Of a DNA stretch of 64,000 nucleotides, positions 15,961 to 24,232 are shown in pieces (the stretch's first letter is position 1; every line of letters starts with the position of its first letter). The stretch covers positions 33,393-97,392 of the forward strand of contig NZ_MKIM01000023.1 of the NCBI RefSeq assembly GCF_001939045.1, written 5' to 3'. The notes beneath the pieces are model-generated. The model saw nothing but the letters and a program-made list of their open reading frames with translations, searched no databases and was not told the DNA's origin. Made by a program: the position numbers and the translations under genes. The stretch is from Rhizobium oryziradicis. Lineage in GTDB: Bacteria > Pseudomonadota > Alphaproteobacteria > Rhizobiales > Rhizobiaceae.

Positions 15961-16884
15961 TCAATACCGGATTTTCGGATCAATCCACGCATAGAGAAGA
16001 TCGACCACAAGGTTGAACAGAATTGTCAGGCCGCCGACGAGAATGGTGATCCCCATCATCACGGCATAGTCGCGGTTCAATGCCGCATCGACGAAAAATT
16101 TGCCAATGCCGCCGGTGGAAAAATACATATCAATCACCACCGAGCCGGTGATCATGCTGACAAAGGCGGGGCCTAGATAGGAAATCACCGGAAGCAGCGC
16201 CGGAATGAGCGCATGGCGGAAAATCACCACTCTTGCCGGAATGCCTTTGGCCCGCGCCGTGCGGATGTGATTGGTGTTCAGCACTTCCAGCATGGACGAG
16301 CGGGTGAGCCTTGAGATGGAGGCAATGAACAACACGGAAAGCGAAATCACCGGCATGATCACATAAGGCCATTGCCCGCCCTCCCAGCCACCGCCCGGCA
16401 GCCAGCCGAGCCAAAGGGTGAAGACCAGAACCAGAATGGGGGCCAGCACAAAGCTCGGCAACACATGGGTGCCGATGGCCACGCCGACCGCCAGATAATC
16501 CAGCCAGCTATTGTGCCACACGGCTGCGCAAATGCCGAGTGCGCCGCCAACCAGCACGGCCACCACAAAGGCAATGGCACCATAGGTCAAGGTGACGGGA
16601 AACCCTTGGGCGATGATTTCGTTAACGGTGCGATCCTTGTAAACAAAGGATGGGCCGAAATCGAAATGGGCAATGACGCCCCAGACGTAATTGACCAACT
16701 GCTGCCAAAGGGGCGCATCAAGCCCATATTTGGCATTGAGATTGGCCAGAACCTCCGGTGGAACCGCCCGTTCCATGGTGAAGGGACCGCCCGGTGCCGC
16801 TTTCATCAGCAGGAAAGAGGCAACAATCAGGATAAGAAGCGTCGGTACGGCAATGGCCAGCCGCCTTATGATGTATAAAAACAT
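15961..16884 (-). CDS. oppB: Oligopeptide ABC transporter permease, OppB-like
   Basis: Inner-membrane permease of 307 residues. The first helix starts right after MFLYIIRRLAIAVPTLL, as in OppB/DppB. The coupling loop TARAKGIPARVVIFRHAL is present, and the C-terminus (LYAWIDPKIRY) is canonical. I chose the ATG at 16882-16884 over an upstream in-frame start with no family-like sequence. A 139-base gap containing hairpins separates it from oppA, often a sign that binding protein is made in excess. Confidence 0.88.
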   Translation of the reverse strand: MFLYIIRRLAIAVPTLLILIVASFLLMKAAPGGPFTMERAVPPEVLANLNAKYGLDAPLWQQLVNYVWGVIAHFDFGPSFVYKDRTVNEIIAQGFPVTLTYGAIAFVVAVLVGGALGICAAVWHNSWLDYLAVGVAIGTHVLPSFVLAPILVLVFTLWLGWLPGGGWEGGQWPYVIMPVISLSVLFIASISRLTRSSMLEVLNTNHIRTARAKGIPARVVIFRHALIPALLPVISYLGPAFVSMITGSVVIDMYFSTGGIGKFFVDAALNRDYAVMMGITILVGGLTILFNLVVDLLYAWIDPKIRY

Positions 16885-16926
16885 TCTGGATCGCCTTGGC
16901 ATGAGGGGCAGCACACAGCGTCCTTT

Positions 16927-17004
16927 GTGCGCCATATATGGCGCACGGCGCTGTAAAGCATCGGATCGCGTCGGAAAAGCCGGTTGTCGGAAAGATCCGA
17001 CGCG
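16927..17004. repeat. Two palindromes between oppA and oppB
   Basis: The first is a perfect 20-base palindrome (16927-16946, arms GTGCGCCATA). The second has perfect nine-base arms CGCGTCGGA (16967-16975) and TCCGACGCG (16996-17004). Both fall just downstream of the oppA stop on the transcribed strand. They may stabilise the oppA message or attenuate read-through into the permease genes, or they may be another form of the dispersed intergenic element. Confidence 0.55.
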
Positions 17005-17023
17005 ACGACGTCACATTACCGCA

Positions 17024-18637
17024 TCACTTTGCAACGCGGTACATGTCCTTGGCGTACCAATTGCCCATCACGCTCTTTTCTGGATAGCCGTGAATATCCG
17101 GCTTCAGCATCATCACCGCAGAATACTGATAGATCGGCGCTTGCGGTGCATCTTTTGCCAGAATTTCCTCTGCCTGGGTGTAAAGCGGTTGAGGATCGGC
17201 GGCGCTCTTGGCTTCGCTCATCAGTTTGTCATAGGCAGGGTTGGAATATTTGACATAATTGTTGCTGGAGGTGGTGGTAAAGACGTCCAGATAGGTCGAC
17301 GCTTCGTTGTAATCACCGCACCATGCGTAGCGGGCGACGTCAAAATCCTGATGGTTCAACTTATCGGTCAGAACCTTCCATTCCATATTGGTGAGGGTCA
17401 AGTTGACGCCGACTTTTTTCCAAAACTGCGCAACAGCAATGGCAATCTTCTTGTGGCCTTCATCCGTATTGTAGCTCAAGGTCAGATTGAGCGGATGTGA
17501 GGGGCTGTAGCCCGCTTCTTTCAGCAACTCGACGGCTTTTTCGTCGCGCTCCTTTTGGCTCATATGCGCGGCTGGGATGTCTGGCATTTTGAAGCCAGCG
17601 GTGGCCCAATGCACCCAGTTATAGGCTGGCTTTTGGCCACCTTGCAGGACATTGTTCACAATCACATCGCGATTGATGGCGTAGGACAAAGCCTGACGCA
17701 CGCGCACGTCTTTCAACGCTGCCGGGCCTTTTTCAGACACGTTGAACAAATAGGTATAAGTGCAGGATTTTGGAGTGGAAATCGCCTGATCCGGATATTC
17801 CTTTTTCAGGCGCGGATACTGACCAGCCGGAATGTCGGTTTTGTCCACCTCACCCGCAAGATAGCGGGTCATGGCCTGATTGCTATCATTGATAATCAGG
17901 GCGGTGACGATATCCAGTCCGGTATTGGCATTGTGCCAATAGTTCGGGTTGCGCTTCATCACCAGCTTTTCACCGGGCACATGCTCACTCAACACATAGG
18001 CACCATTGCCGACCAGATTGCCGGGCTTGGTCCAGTCATCACCAAACTTGTCGATGACCGATTTCTTGACCGGGGCCATGGACGCATTCACGGTCATTTT
18101 CACAAAATATGGGATGGGCGCTATGAGCTTGACCTGAAATGTATGGTCGTCCACCGCCTTCACACCCAAGTCCTGCGGCGGCTTTTTACCGGCAATAATA
18201 TCCTTGGTGTTCTCCACCTGCATCATTTCAAGATAGGATGCATATTCGGACGCCGTCTTGGGATCGGCCAGCCGTTGCCATGCGTAAACAAAATCGTTTG
18301 CGGTAACAGGCGTGCCGTCAGACCATTTCGCCTCGGGACGAAGGTGAAACGTGTACGTCAATTTATCGCTGGAGACATCAAAGCTCGATGCTGCGCCGGG
18401 CACCAGATTGCCTTGCGAATCCTCATTCATCAAGGTTTCAAACAGGTTGCGAATGACATCTGAGCCGCTGGTGTCGGCGTTGAGTTGCGGATCCAGCGTC
18501 TTGAAGGAATCCAGCTCGCGATAGGTATAATTTTGATTTTCAGCAAGTTTTTCGCCATTTTTCATGCCCGTATCTGCAAAAGCAAGACCGTTCAATGAAA
18601 AGGCGAGGCATGTTGTGAGCAGAAGGATTTTTTTCAA
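17024..18637 (-). CDS. oppA: Oligopeptide ABC transporter substrate-binding protein, OppA-like
   Basis: Periplasmic peptide-binding protein of 537 residues (SBP family 5). It has a signal peptide (MKKILLLTTCLAFSLNGLAFA), then the family stretches (LDSFKTLDPQLNADTSGSDV; LRPEAKWSDGTPVTANDFVY; YLFNVSEKGPAALKDVRVRQ). The overall look, such as VKYSNPAYDKLMSEAK and APIYQYSAVMM, is closer to enterobacterial OppA/MppA than to the dipeptide proteins usual in rhizobia. That suggests oligopeptides or murein peptides as ligand and possible transfer. First gene of the opp operon; a TetR gene is divergent 257 bases away. Confidence 0.87.
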   Translation of the reverse strand: MKKILLLTTCLAFSLNGLAFADTGMKNGEKLAENQNYTYRELDSFKTLDPQLNADTSGSDVIRNLFETLMNEDSQGNLVPGAASSFDVSSDKLTYTFHLRPEAKWSDGTPVTANDFVYAWQRLADPKTASEYASYLEMMQVENTKDIIAGKKPPQDLGVKAVDDHTFQVKLIAPIPYFVKMTVNASMAPVKKSVIDKFGDDWTKPGNLVGNGAYVLSEHVPGEKLVMKRNPNYWHNANTGLDIVTALIINDSNQAMTRYLAGEVDKTDIPAGQYPRLKKEYPDQAISTPKSCTYTYLFNVSEKGPAALKDVRVRQALSYAINRDVIVNNVLQGGQKPAYNWVHWATAGFKMPDIPAAHMSQKERDEKAVELLKEAGYSPSHPLNLTLSYNTDEGHKKIAIAVAQFWKKVGVNLTLTNMEWKVLTDKLNHQDFDVARYAWCGDYNEASTYLDVFTTTSSNNYVKYSNPAYDKLMSEAKSAADPQPLYTQAEEILAKDAPQAPIYQYSAVMMLKPDIHGYPEKSVMGNWYAKDMYRVAK

Positions 18638-18843
18638 TTTTATTCCCCTTTTTTTATTTTAGTGGTCGCAAAGTAACGAAGGTTCAGATGCATGGATGAT
18701 GTATGCATTCATTTCCAATTAATTTGGCTGTATTTTGCCAGGATACGCAGCATCACGCTTTTTTGAAAAAATGTTTGGATCTCCAGCACAAAACCTCGTT
18801 GATATAATCCGAATGATTATCCGGTTTTTTCATTTGCGCAAGG

Positions 18844-18857
18844 CGGATATTTATCCG
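18844..18857. promoter_or_regulatory. Palindrome upstream of tetR, possible operator
   Basis: CGGATA-TT-TATCCG is a perfect palindrome 37 bases before the TetR-family start. A related half-site TTATCCGG occurs about 30 bases further upstream, between tetR and oppA. The place and form fit a TetR-type operator controlling the divergent pair. Confidence 0.4.
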
Positions 18858-18894
18858 ATGTTTTTCAGCAAAAGTGATGATGACGGAGGAGGGG

Positions 18895-19539
18895 ATGGTG
18901 ACGAATGCAGACATCAAACGCAGGCCGGTTCAGGCAAGATCGCAAAAAACCAGAACGGCGATTAAAGAAGCGACCCATGCTGTGATGCGCGAGCAAGGGG
19001 TGCGGGCGGTGACAACCAATGCCGTGGCTGCGCATTCGGGCATCAAAGTCGGATCGATCTATGATTACTTTCCCAACAAGGAAGCGATCATTGCCGAAAT
19101 CTACGAGGAAAAGCTGGCGCAGGTGCGCAGTTTTTTTGAATCCGGCTTTGAAGAAATCGAGGCCGATGATTGGCAAATGCAGTTGGCAACCGTCATTCGC
19201 AAGACATGGGCGTATCAATTATCCATCGGCCTGGACCGCACCATTGTGGATGCCGCCTATTACTACGAGGCATTGTTTCCAATTGCCCAGCAACATGCGA
19301 GGCTGATTGCCTCAAACTATGTCAGATTGTTGCGCAGGCTGGGGTCTTGCTGGGCGCAGGAGCAACTCTTTGATCTCGGAATCAGCCTCTACACGCTGGT
19401 GAATGCCAATTGGAGCTATTGGCGACTGACCGGCACCGATGATGAGATTGCAATTGAGCGGCAGATTGTGTTGACGATCATGCTGATCACGCCTGCGCTT
19501 TCGGCTGCGGAATGTCGTGAATCGGAGTTGACGGTGTAA
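18895..19539 (+). CDS. TetR-family transcriptional regulator
   Basis: Repressor of 214 residues. An N-terminal TetR helix-turn-helix (VTTNAVAAHSGIKVGSIYDY, FPNKEAIIAEIYEEK) is followed by an all-helical ligand domain without recognisable specificity. The ATG at 18895 is preceded by GGAGG with five-base spacing, better than the cluster of GTG/ATG codons 15-21 bases upstream. It is divergent from oppA and is the likely regulator of the peptide-transport operon. It is convergent with a response-regulator gene downstream. Confidence 0.82.
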   Translation: MVTNADIKRRPVQARSQKTRTAIKEATHAVMREQGVRAVTTNAVAAHSGIKVGSIYDYFPNKEAIIAEIYEEKLAQVRSFFESGFEEIEADDWQMQLATVIRKTWAYQLSIGLDRTIVDAAYYYEALFPIAQQHARLIASNYVRLLRRLGSCWAQEQLFDLGISLYTLVNANWSYWRLTGTDDEIAIERQIVLTIMLITPALSAAECRESELTV

Positions 19540-19698
19540 ATTACCCATTTCATTCAAGGCGTTATGCCATGATTTTATCTTTGATAAAACGCATGGCTCT
19601 GTTGCCCGATAGGCTTTAAACCAGCGCCATGCGCAAGCTGATGAAATCCGTAGCGGGCCATTGAGGGCAAAAGGCCCGCGCCATTTTTAAAAACACTT

Positions 19699-20100
19699 TC
19701 AAAAACTCCGGCCGGTTTTATGATCATTCTCGAGCCGGACCACGCAACCTGCAACTTTTGCCAGTAGCACGTCAAAATCAATAGGCTTGGTGAGGTAATC
19801 GGCGGCACCGCCTTTCAGACCTGCGATCATGTTGTCGCGATCTGCCAACGCTGTCAAAAGGATGAAGGGAATATTGCTGAGTTCCGGGTAGTTGATCTGA
19901 ATTTCGGCCAAAAGTGCGTGGCCATCCATTTCCGGCATGGTGATGTCACAGATGACAATGTCCGGCCATTTCGTGGTGATGATCTCCAGCCCTTCGCGAC
20001 CGTTGGCGGCTTCCAGCGTGTTGAAACCGGCATCCACCAGTTCTTCAACAATTAGCTTGCGGATGTCGACTTCATCGTCGATGCACAGAATGGTAACCAT
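19699..20100 (-). CDS. Single-domain response regulator (CheY-like receiver)
   Basis: Stand-alone receiver domain of 133 residues: acidic pair in LCIDDEVD, phospho-acceptor Asp52 (VICDITMPEMDG), Thr switch (FILLTALAD) and conserved Lys (ADYLTKPID). There is no output domain, so it must act by protein contact or as a phosphate carrier. It follows the PAS histidine-kinase gene by 16 bases on the same strand, so the two are co-transcribed partners. No downstream target is visible here. Confidence 0.86.
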   Translation of the reverse strand: MVTILCIDDEVDIRKLIVEELVDAGFNTLEAANGREGLEIITTKWPDIVICDITMPEMDGHALLAEIQINYPELSNIPFILLTALADRDNMIAGLKGGAADYLTKPIDFDVLLAKVAGCVVRLENDHKTGRSF

Positions 20101-20116
20101 TTATAATACCCTCATT

Positions 20117-21781
20117 TTAGGCTGCATCGATATGCGAAGACACCGACGCTGATGGGCCTCCTGCTTTGACAGGAAGTGTGATTGTGAATGTGGTGCCAGA
20201 GCCGCGGGTGCTTGAAACCGCAATGGAACCTTGGTGCAATTCGATAATGTGTTTCACCAGATGGAGACCGAGGCCCGTACCTGCGATGCCTACCGATGTT
20301 CTTGCCCTGAAATAGCGCTGAAACAATTGGGGAATGTCGTCTTCATCGATTCCAAGGCCCTGATCGCTGATTGCGATTTTGACAGTTTCCCCCTCCTGCC
20401 AGCCAGCAATGCGGATATCAGGTGCGCCGGGCGCATATTTCACGGCATTTGACAAAAGATTGGTAACCACCTGTTCCAGCGCCTGGCGATCGGCCTCGAT
20501 AAAGTCCGGCAAGTGCTTGATGTCCAAAAGGAATTTATGGGTGTTTTTGATTGTTGCCTGACGGTCGCAACATTTTTTTATCAGGGGTGCCAAGGCGCAA
20601 GCGTCGTGACGTATGGTGATCTTGCCGCTGTCCAAACGGCCTTCTGCCAGAATGCTTTCCATCAGATCAACAAGGCGAGACACCGATGTGCGGATTTGCT
20701 CGATCTTCTGGCTGGCGAATTCAGGCGTCAGGTCTTTCTTTTTGCGATCCAGTCTCTGTGCTGCGGCGTCTATGATTGCCAGCGGCGTTCTAAACTCGTG
20801 CGACGCCATGGCTACAAATTGTCGCTGCAACTCGTTGATGCTGCGCTCATGATCCAGCATTCGTTCCAACTCTTGCGCCTGTCGCTCTATTTCGGCTGTC
20901 CGGGCGCGAACGGTTGCTTCGAGTTCGCTGCGATGCTCCATCAATTTTTCCGACATGCGCACAGTTTCGGTCACATTCTCATGGGTTGCGACGTAGCCGC
21001 CGCTTTGCATGGGCGTATGCGAAATTTTGATCACCCGTCCATCTTCCAACACCGTGTTCTGGCTGGCGGACATGCCTTTCAAGGCGGCTTCGGCAACAAC
21101 ATCAAAATAGCGCGCACTATTGGCCGGGCCGTTGCCAATCTGATGGCGGTGGGCCAGAATGTCGGCCAATGCTGTGCCGGGCCGCGTCAACCTTTTTGGC
21201 AAGCGATACATTCGTGCGTAAGAGGCATTGCACAGGATGAGTTTTGTGTCCGCATCAAACATGCACAATCCATGCGGCATGTTGTTTAACGCAGCATCGA
21301 ACCTGCTGTTTTGCCGGGCCAAATTGGATTGACTGCGGGTGAGTGTCGAGACGTCATCATAGGTTAAAAGCCATCCTCCGTCCTGCAGAGGAACGCAGGC
21401 TAAGGAAATGGTTCGCCCGTCTGGAAGAGAAAACTGAAACGAGCGCGATATCTGTTTCTCCAGATAGGCGGCGTAGGACATTGAAGTGTCACTATCCTGC
21501 GTTTTTTTATGCGAATCTTCGAATTTTTTTAGAACTATTCCGTATTTTTCTTTCAATTTTTCAAGAAAACCGATGTGCCCATCGCGCATTTCAATTCTTG
21601 GAGATTGGTAACTCTCCGCATTTAGCAAGACCTCCCCCATCATTCCCGTACGGAGGGTGGCTTTCAATGGCTGGATCATCTCTAAAACGGTCGAATTGAA
21701 AAATGTAACAACGTTACGAGAGTCGAGCAAAACAATACCTTGACCAAGATTTTCCAAAATATGCTCAAGATAATTGCGCAT
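20117..21781 (-). CDS. Cytoplasmic PAS-domain histidine kinase
   Basis: Histidine kinase of 554 residues without membrane helices. It has an N-terminal PAS-like region (LENLGQGIVLLDSRNVVTFF), a second PAS (NMPHGLCMFDADTKLILCNA), a coiled-coil linker (about 270-310), a HisKA domain with the phospho-acceptor His near residue 328 (FVAMASHEFRTPLAIID) and an HATPase domain (NLLSNAVKYAPG, DQGLGID, GTGLGLHLVKHI). It lies upstream of, and probably phosphorylates, the adjacent single receiver. The PAS domains suggest an internal signal such as redox state or a metabolite, but no cofactor-binding residues can be named. Confidence 0.85.
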   Translation of the reverse strand: MRNYLEHILENLGQGIVLLDSRNVVTFFNSTVLEMIQPLKATLRTGMMGEVLLNAESYQSPRIEMRDGHIGFLEKLKEKYGIVLKKFEDSHKKTQDSDTSMSYAAYLEKQISRSFQFSLPDGRTISLACVPLQDGGWLLTYDDVSTLTRSQSNLARQNSRFDAALNNMPHGLCMFDADTKLILCNASYARMYRLPKRLTRPGTALADILAHRHQIGNGPANSARYFDVVAEAALKGMSASQNTVLEDGRVIKISHTPMQSGGYVATHENVTETVRMSEKLMEHRSELEATVRARTAEIERQAQELERMLDHERSINELQRQFVAMASHEFRTPLAIIDAAAQRLDRKKKDLTPEFASQKIEQIRTSVSRLVDLMESILAEGRLDSGKITIRHDACALAPLIKKCCDRQATIKNTHKFLLDIKHLPDFIEADRQALEQVVTNLLSNAVKYAPGAPDIRIAGWQEGETVKIAISDQGLGIDEDDIPQLFQRYFRARTSVGIAGTGLGLHLVKHIIELHQGSIAVSSTRGSGTTFTITLPVKAGGPSASVSSHIDAA

Positions 21782-21959
21782 TGGTCCCCCTCGTATGGCT
21801 CGTTAAATGCACACGCATGTGGAGTATCGAATATAAACAATAACGTTTTTCTAATTTTGTCGAAAGGCATTATCGCCGCATCCCGTCGGGGCGATCGGAC
21901 GCCGAAACGGCGCGCAATGAGGGCTGATGTCCGGAAATGACATCGCGCCGTGCTTTTGT

Positions 21960-22709
21960 TCACGTTCGCAATCGAAACCTCGCCAAAAGCGGAAGATGGT
22001 CCGATGCGACGCGCGCTCGTGGCGTTGATAAAACGGCGATGTCCAGCAGCTCCACGCCATTGTCGCAAAACAGGTGATCAAGCCGTAAAAGAGGAAAGCG
22101 CGACGGAAAGGTCGGGCGTAAGCCGTTCGGCTTGTCCCCCGTGTGCAGCACTTTTCTCACGGTTTTGAAAGCGGCGGAAGATGGCACGGCATTCAGATCG
22201 CCGCCAAAAATCCTCGGCTTGCCGCGTTGCGTGGAATGCCCCAGCCAATCATCGCCCAGCAGGTGATTGACTTGCATCATCCGTTCCTTGCGGCTCAGCC
22301 CAAGATGCGTGTTGATCACTTGAACAGGCTGTCCACACACCTCCACCTCTACCCAAATGGCCCCGCGTTGTTCGCCCAGAGAGGGCAAGGCTGCGGCGCG
22401 AACCCTGCGTGACGGCAAAGCCGTCAGAATGGCGTCGCCATATTGCTCTTCCTCGACATGCAGGGCGGCATGAAAATGCGGGCTCATACTCACGAAGGCG
22501 GCGATTTCGGCGGCCTGGTCCATCCGCCCGGTGCGGATGCGTCCCACATCCAGTTCCTGAAGCAACACAATATCGGCCCGGCTTTCAAGAATGACATCGG
22601 CAACACGCCGGATGTCCAGTCGCCGATCCGTGCCAATGCAACTGTGCACATTATAGGTCAGCACTGAGAAGGTCGCAGCATCGGATGGATCGCAAGATAT
22701 TTGGCTCAT
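21960..22709 (-). CDS. Endonuclease/exonuclease/phosphatase family protein, YbhP-like
   Basis: Metal-dependent phosphoesterase fold of 249 residues. The EEP motifs are in order: LTYNVHSC, VLLQELDVG (metal-binding Glu), VINTHLG, GGDLNAVP and ASDHLPL (catalytic Asp-His). I chose the ATG at 22707-22709 (MSQISCDPSD); a longer frame would run into the divergent ybhN-like gene. It is next to a YbhN-like membrane protein and a ClsB-like phospholipase D protein, the same three partners as E. coli ybhP-clsB-ybhN. A lipid-related phosphodiesterase role is plausible. Confidence 0.8.
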   Translation of the reverse strand: MSQISCDPSDAATFSVLTYNVHSCIGTDRRLDIRRVADVILESRADIVLLQELDVGRIRTGRMDQAAEIAAFVSMSPHFHAALHVEEEQYGDAILTALPSRRVRAAALPSLGEQRGAIWVEVEVCGQPVQVINTHLGLSRKERMMQVNHLLGDDWLGHSTQRGKPRIFGGDLNAVPSSAAFKTVRKVLHTGDKPNGLRPTFPSRFPLLRLDHLFCDNGVELLDIAVLSTPRARVASDHLPLLARFRLRT

Positions 22710-22769
22710 GGAAGGGGAACTATTCCTTCGCCTTTTCGTTCCCACCAGGAACAAACAAATGGCAGCACG

Positions 22770-23714
22770 ATGTTTTTAAACATGATTTTCAAAGCGGTTA
22801 TTGTGATCAGCATCGGGGTTGCGGCCTATCTGCTGTTTCAAACCGTACAGCACTATAGCGTCGCACAGATCATCAATGCGCTTTTTGCACTGCCTCTTGG
22901 CAGTCTGGGGCTGGCATTTCTGTTTGCGGGCCTTTCCTATGCGTCGCTTTCGCTGTTTGATGGGCTGGCAACTCGCTATATCGGCAAGCCTCTGCCGCTT
23001 TGGAAAACCGGCCTCACCTCATTTATCAGCCTTTCCATTGGCCATAATGTTGGCATGGCGGCCTTGAGCAGTGCTGCCATCCGCTATCGGTTCTATTCCC
23101 GCTGGGGATTTTCATCCGGTGATGTGGGGTTGGTTGTCATCTTTTGCGGCACCACGGTGGTGTTGGGCCTCTCCACGCTCGGTGCAGCGGCACTGGTGCT
23201 GCGTCCGCAGGATGCAGAAGCCCTGACAGGGCTGGGCGGGGGCGCAATTGCCACCATTGCCATTGTCGCAGCAAGTTTTCCTGTGTTGTATCTCGTTCTC
23301 GCAGCATTCTTGCGCCGTCCGCTGACCATTCGCGGACATAGCCTTTATCTGCCAAACATTCGCATTGCGGTTTTGCAGGTGATCATTGGTACGGTGAACT
23401 TTGCCTTTGTTTCCGCAAGTCTGCATCAGGTGCTTTCTGCCATTTCACAGGCAAGCTATCTCAAGGTCGCTGCAATCTCTGTCATCGCCAATGTTGCCGC
23501 CATCATCAGCCATGTGCCCGGCGGCTTTGGCGTTCTTGAGGCCACGGTGTCCTATATTCTGCCGGGTGCAAAAGCCTTGGCTGCAGTCATTGCTTTTCGC
23601 GTCATTTATTATTTTGTGCCGCTCTTGCTGGGGCTGCTTCTTTTCGGGGTTTATGAAGTTGCCACCACCGTGCCCACACCGGCTGAGCAACGTCGATCCA
23701 GAATCCCAGAATAA
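22770..23714 (+). CDS. YbhN/UPF0104-type membrane protein (LPG-synthase TM family)
   Basis: Polytopic inner-membrane protein of 314 residues with about eight helices, related to the flippase part of lysylphosphatidylglycerol synthase (MprF). The hallmark HVPGGFGVLEATVSYILPG near residue 250 is present. I chose the ATG at 22770 (MFLNMIFKAV). It is divergent from the EEP gene and upstream of DUF2934 and cardiolipin-synthase-like genes. By neighbourhood it probably handles phospholipids; the transported lipid is unknown. Confidence 0.8.
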   Translation: MFLNMIFKAVIVISIGVAAYLLFQTVQHYSVAQIINALFALPLGSLGLAFLFAGLSYASLSLFDGLATRYIGKPLPLWKTGLTSFISLSIGHNVGMAALSSAAIRYRFYSRWGFSSGDVGLVVIFCGTTVVLGLSTLGAAALVLRPQDAEALTGLGGGAIATIAIVAASFPVLYLVLAAFLRRPLTIRGHSLYLPNIRIAVLQVIIGTVNFAFVSASLHQVLSAISQASYLKVAAISVIANVAAIISHVPGGFGVLEATVSYILPGAKALAAVIAFRVIYYFVPLLLGLLLFGVYEVATTVPTPAEQRRSRIPE

Positions 23715-23787
23715 ATTCAGATGCGCGCGGGATGGAACACAAGCCACGTTGGCGGGTTAGTTAGGATATCATCGAAGGGAGAAAAGA

Positions 23788-24096
23788 ATGTCCATTGAAA
23801 ACGATAGAATTCGTGCGCGTGCCTATGAACTTTGGCAGAACGACGGCTGCAAGCAAGATCGCAGTGTCGATTACTGGCTTCAAGCCGAGCAGGAGCTGCA
23901 AAATGCAGGGGAAACTGAGGCGCGTGAAGGCAATAGTGCCCCTGTCGTGTCCTATCTGAATGAAAAGAAGCGAGCTTCGCAGAAACCTGACTCGCTGGAA
24001 TCCGCAATTGAAGAAACCTTTCCTGCCAGCGATCCCATGGCAATCTCCTCTCCAGCCGTGGCAGGCAGCCCAAAAAAGAAATCGTCCACTCGATAG
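23788..24096 (+). CDS. DUF2934 domain protein
   Basis: Small soluble protein of 102 residues with an N-terminal DUF2934 motif (RIRARAYELWQNDGCKQDRS, then YWLQAEQEL). The tail is polar and probably disordered (ESAIEETFPASDPMAI, ending with lysines). A GGGAG ribosome site precedes the ATG. Such genes are common in rhizobia near stress or lipid genes and have no known function. It lies between the ybhN-like and PLD genes on the same strand. Confidence 0.78.
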   Translation: MSIENDRIRARAYELWQNDGCKQDRSVDYWLQAEQELQNAGETEAREGNSAPVVSYLNEKKRASQKPDSLESAIEETFPASDPMAISSPAVAGSPKKKSSTR

Positions 24097-24125
24097 GGGA
24101 AGCTCAATCAGGCGATAAAACGCAG

Positions 24126-24145
24126 CAACCCTGCGACCAGGGTTG
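24126..24145 (+). terminator. Hairpin downstream of the DUF2934 gene
   Basis: CAACCCTG (24126-24133) pairs with CAGGGTTG (24138-24145) across a four-base loop. A T-rich stretch (TTCTTGCGTGTTTCTTTC) follows. It may terminate or attenuate transcription before the phospholipase D gene. Confidence 0.45.
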
Positions 24146-24232
24146 TTCTTGCGTGTTTCTTTCAGATTAACGAAGGAACAATAACGCGTGTGCGGGGTTA
24201 ATCGGGGATTGTAACAAGCCGGGCTATAGATC

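Noticed and set aside
14985..16016. A 343-codon open frame on the plus strand
   Set aside because: Antisense to the OppC permease gene, rich in His and Gln, with no family motif.
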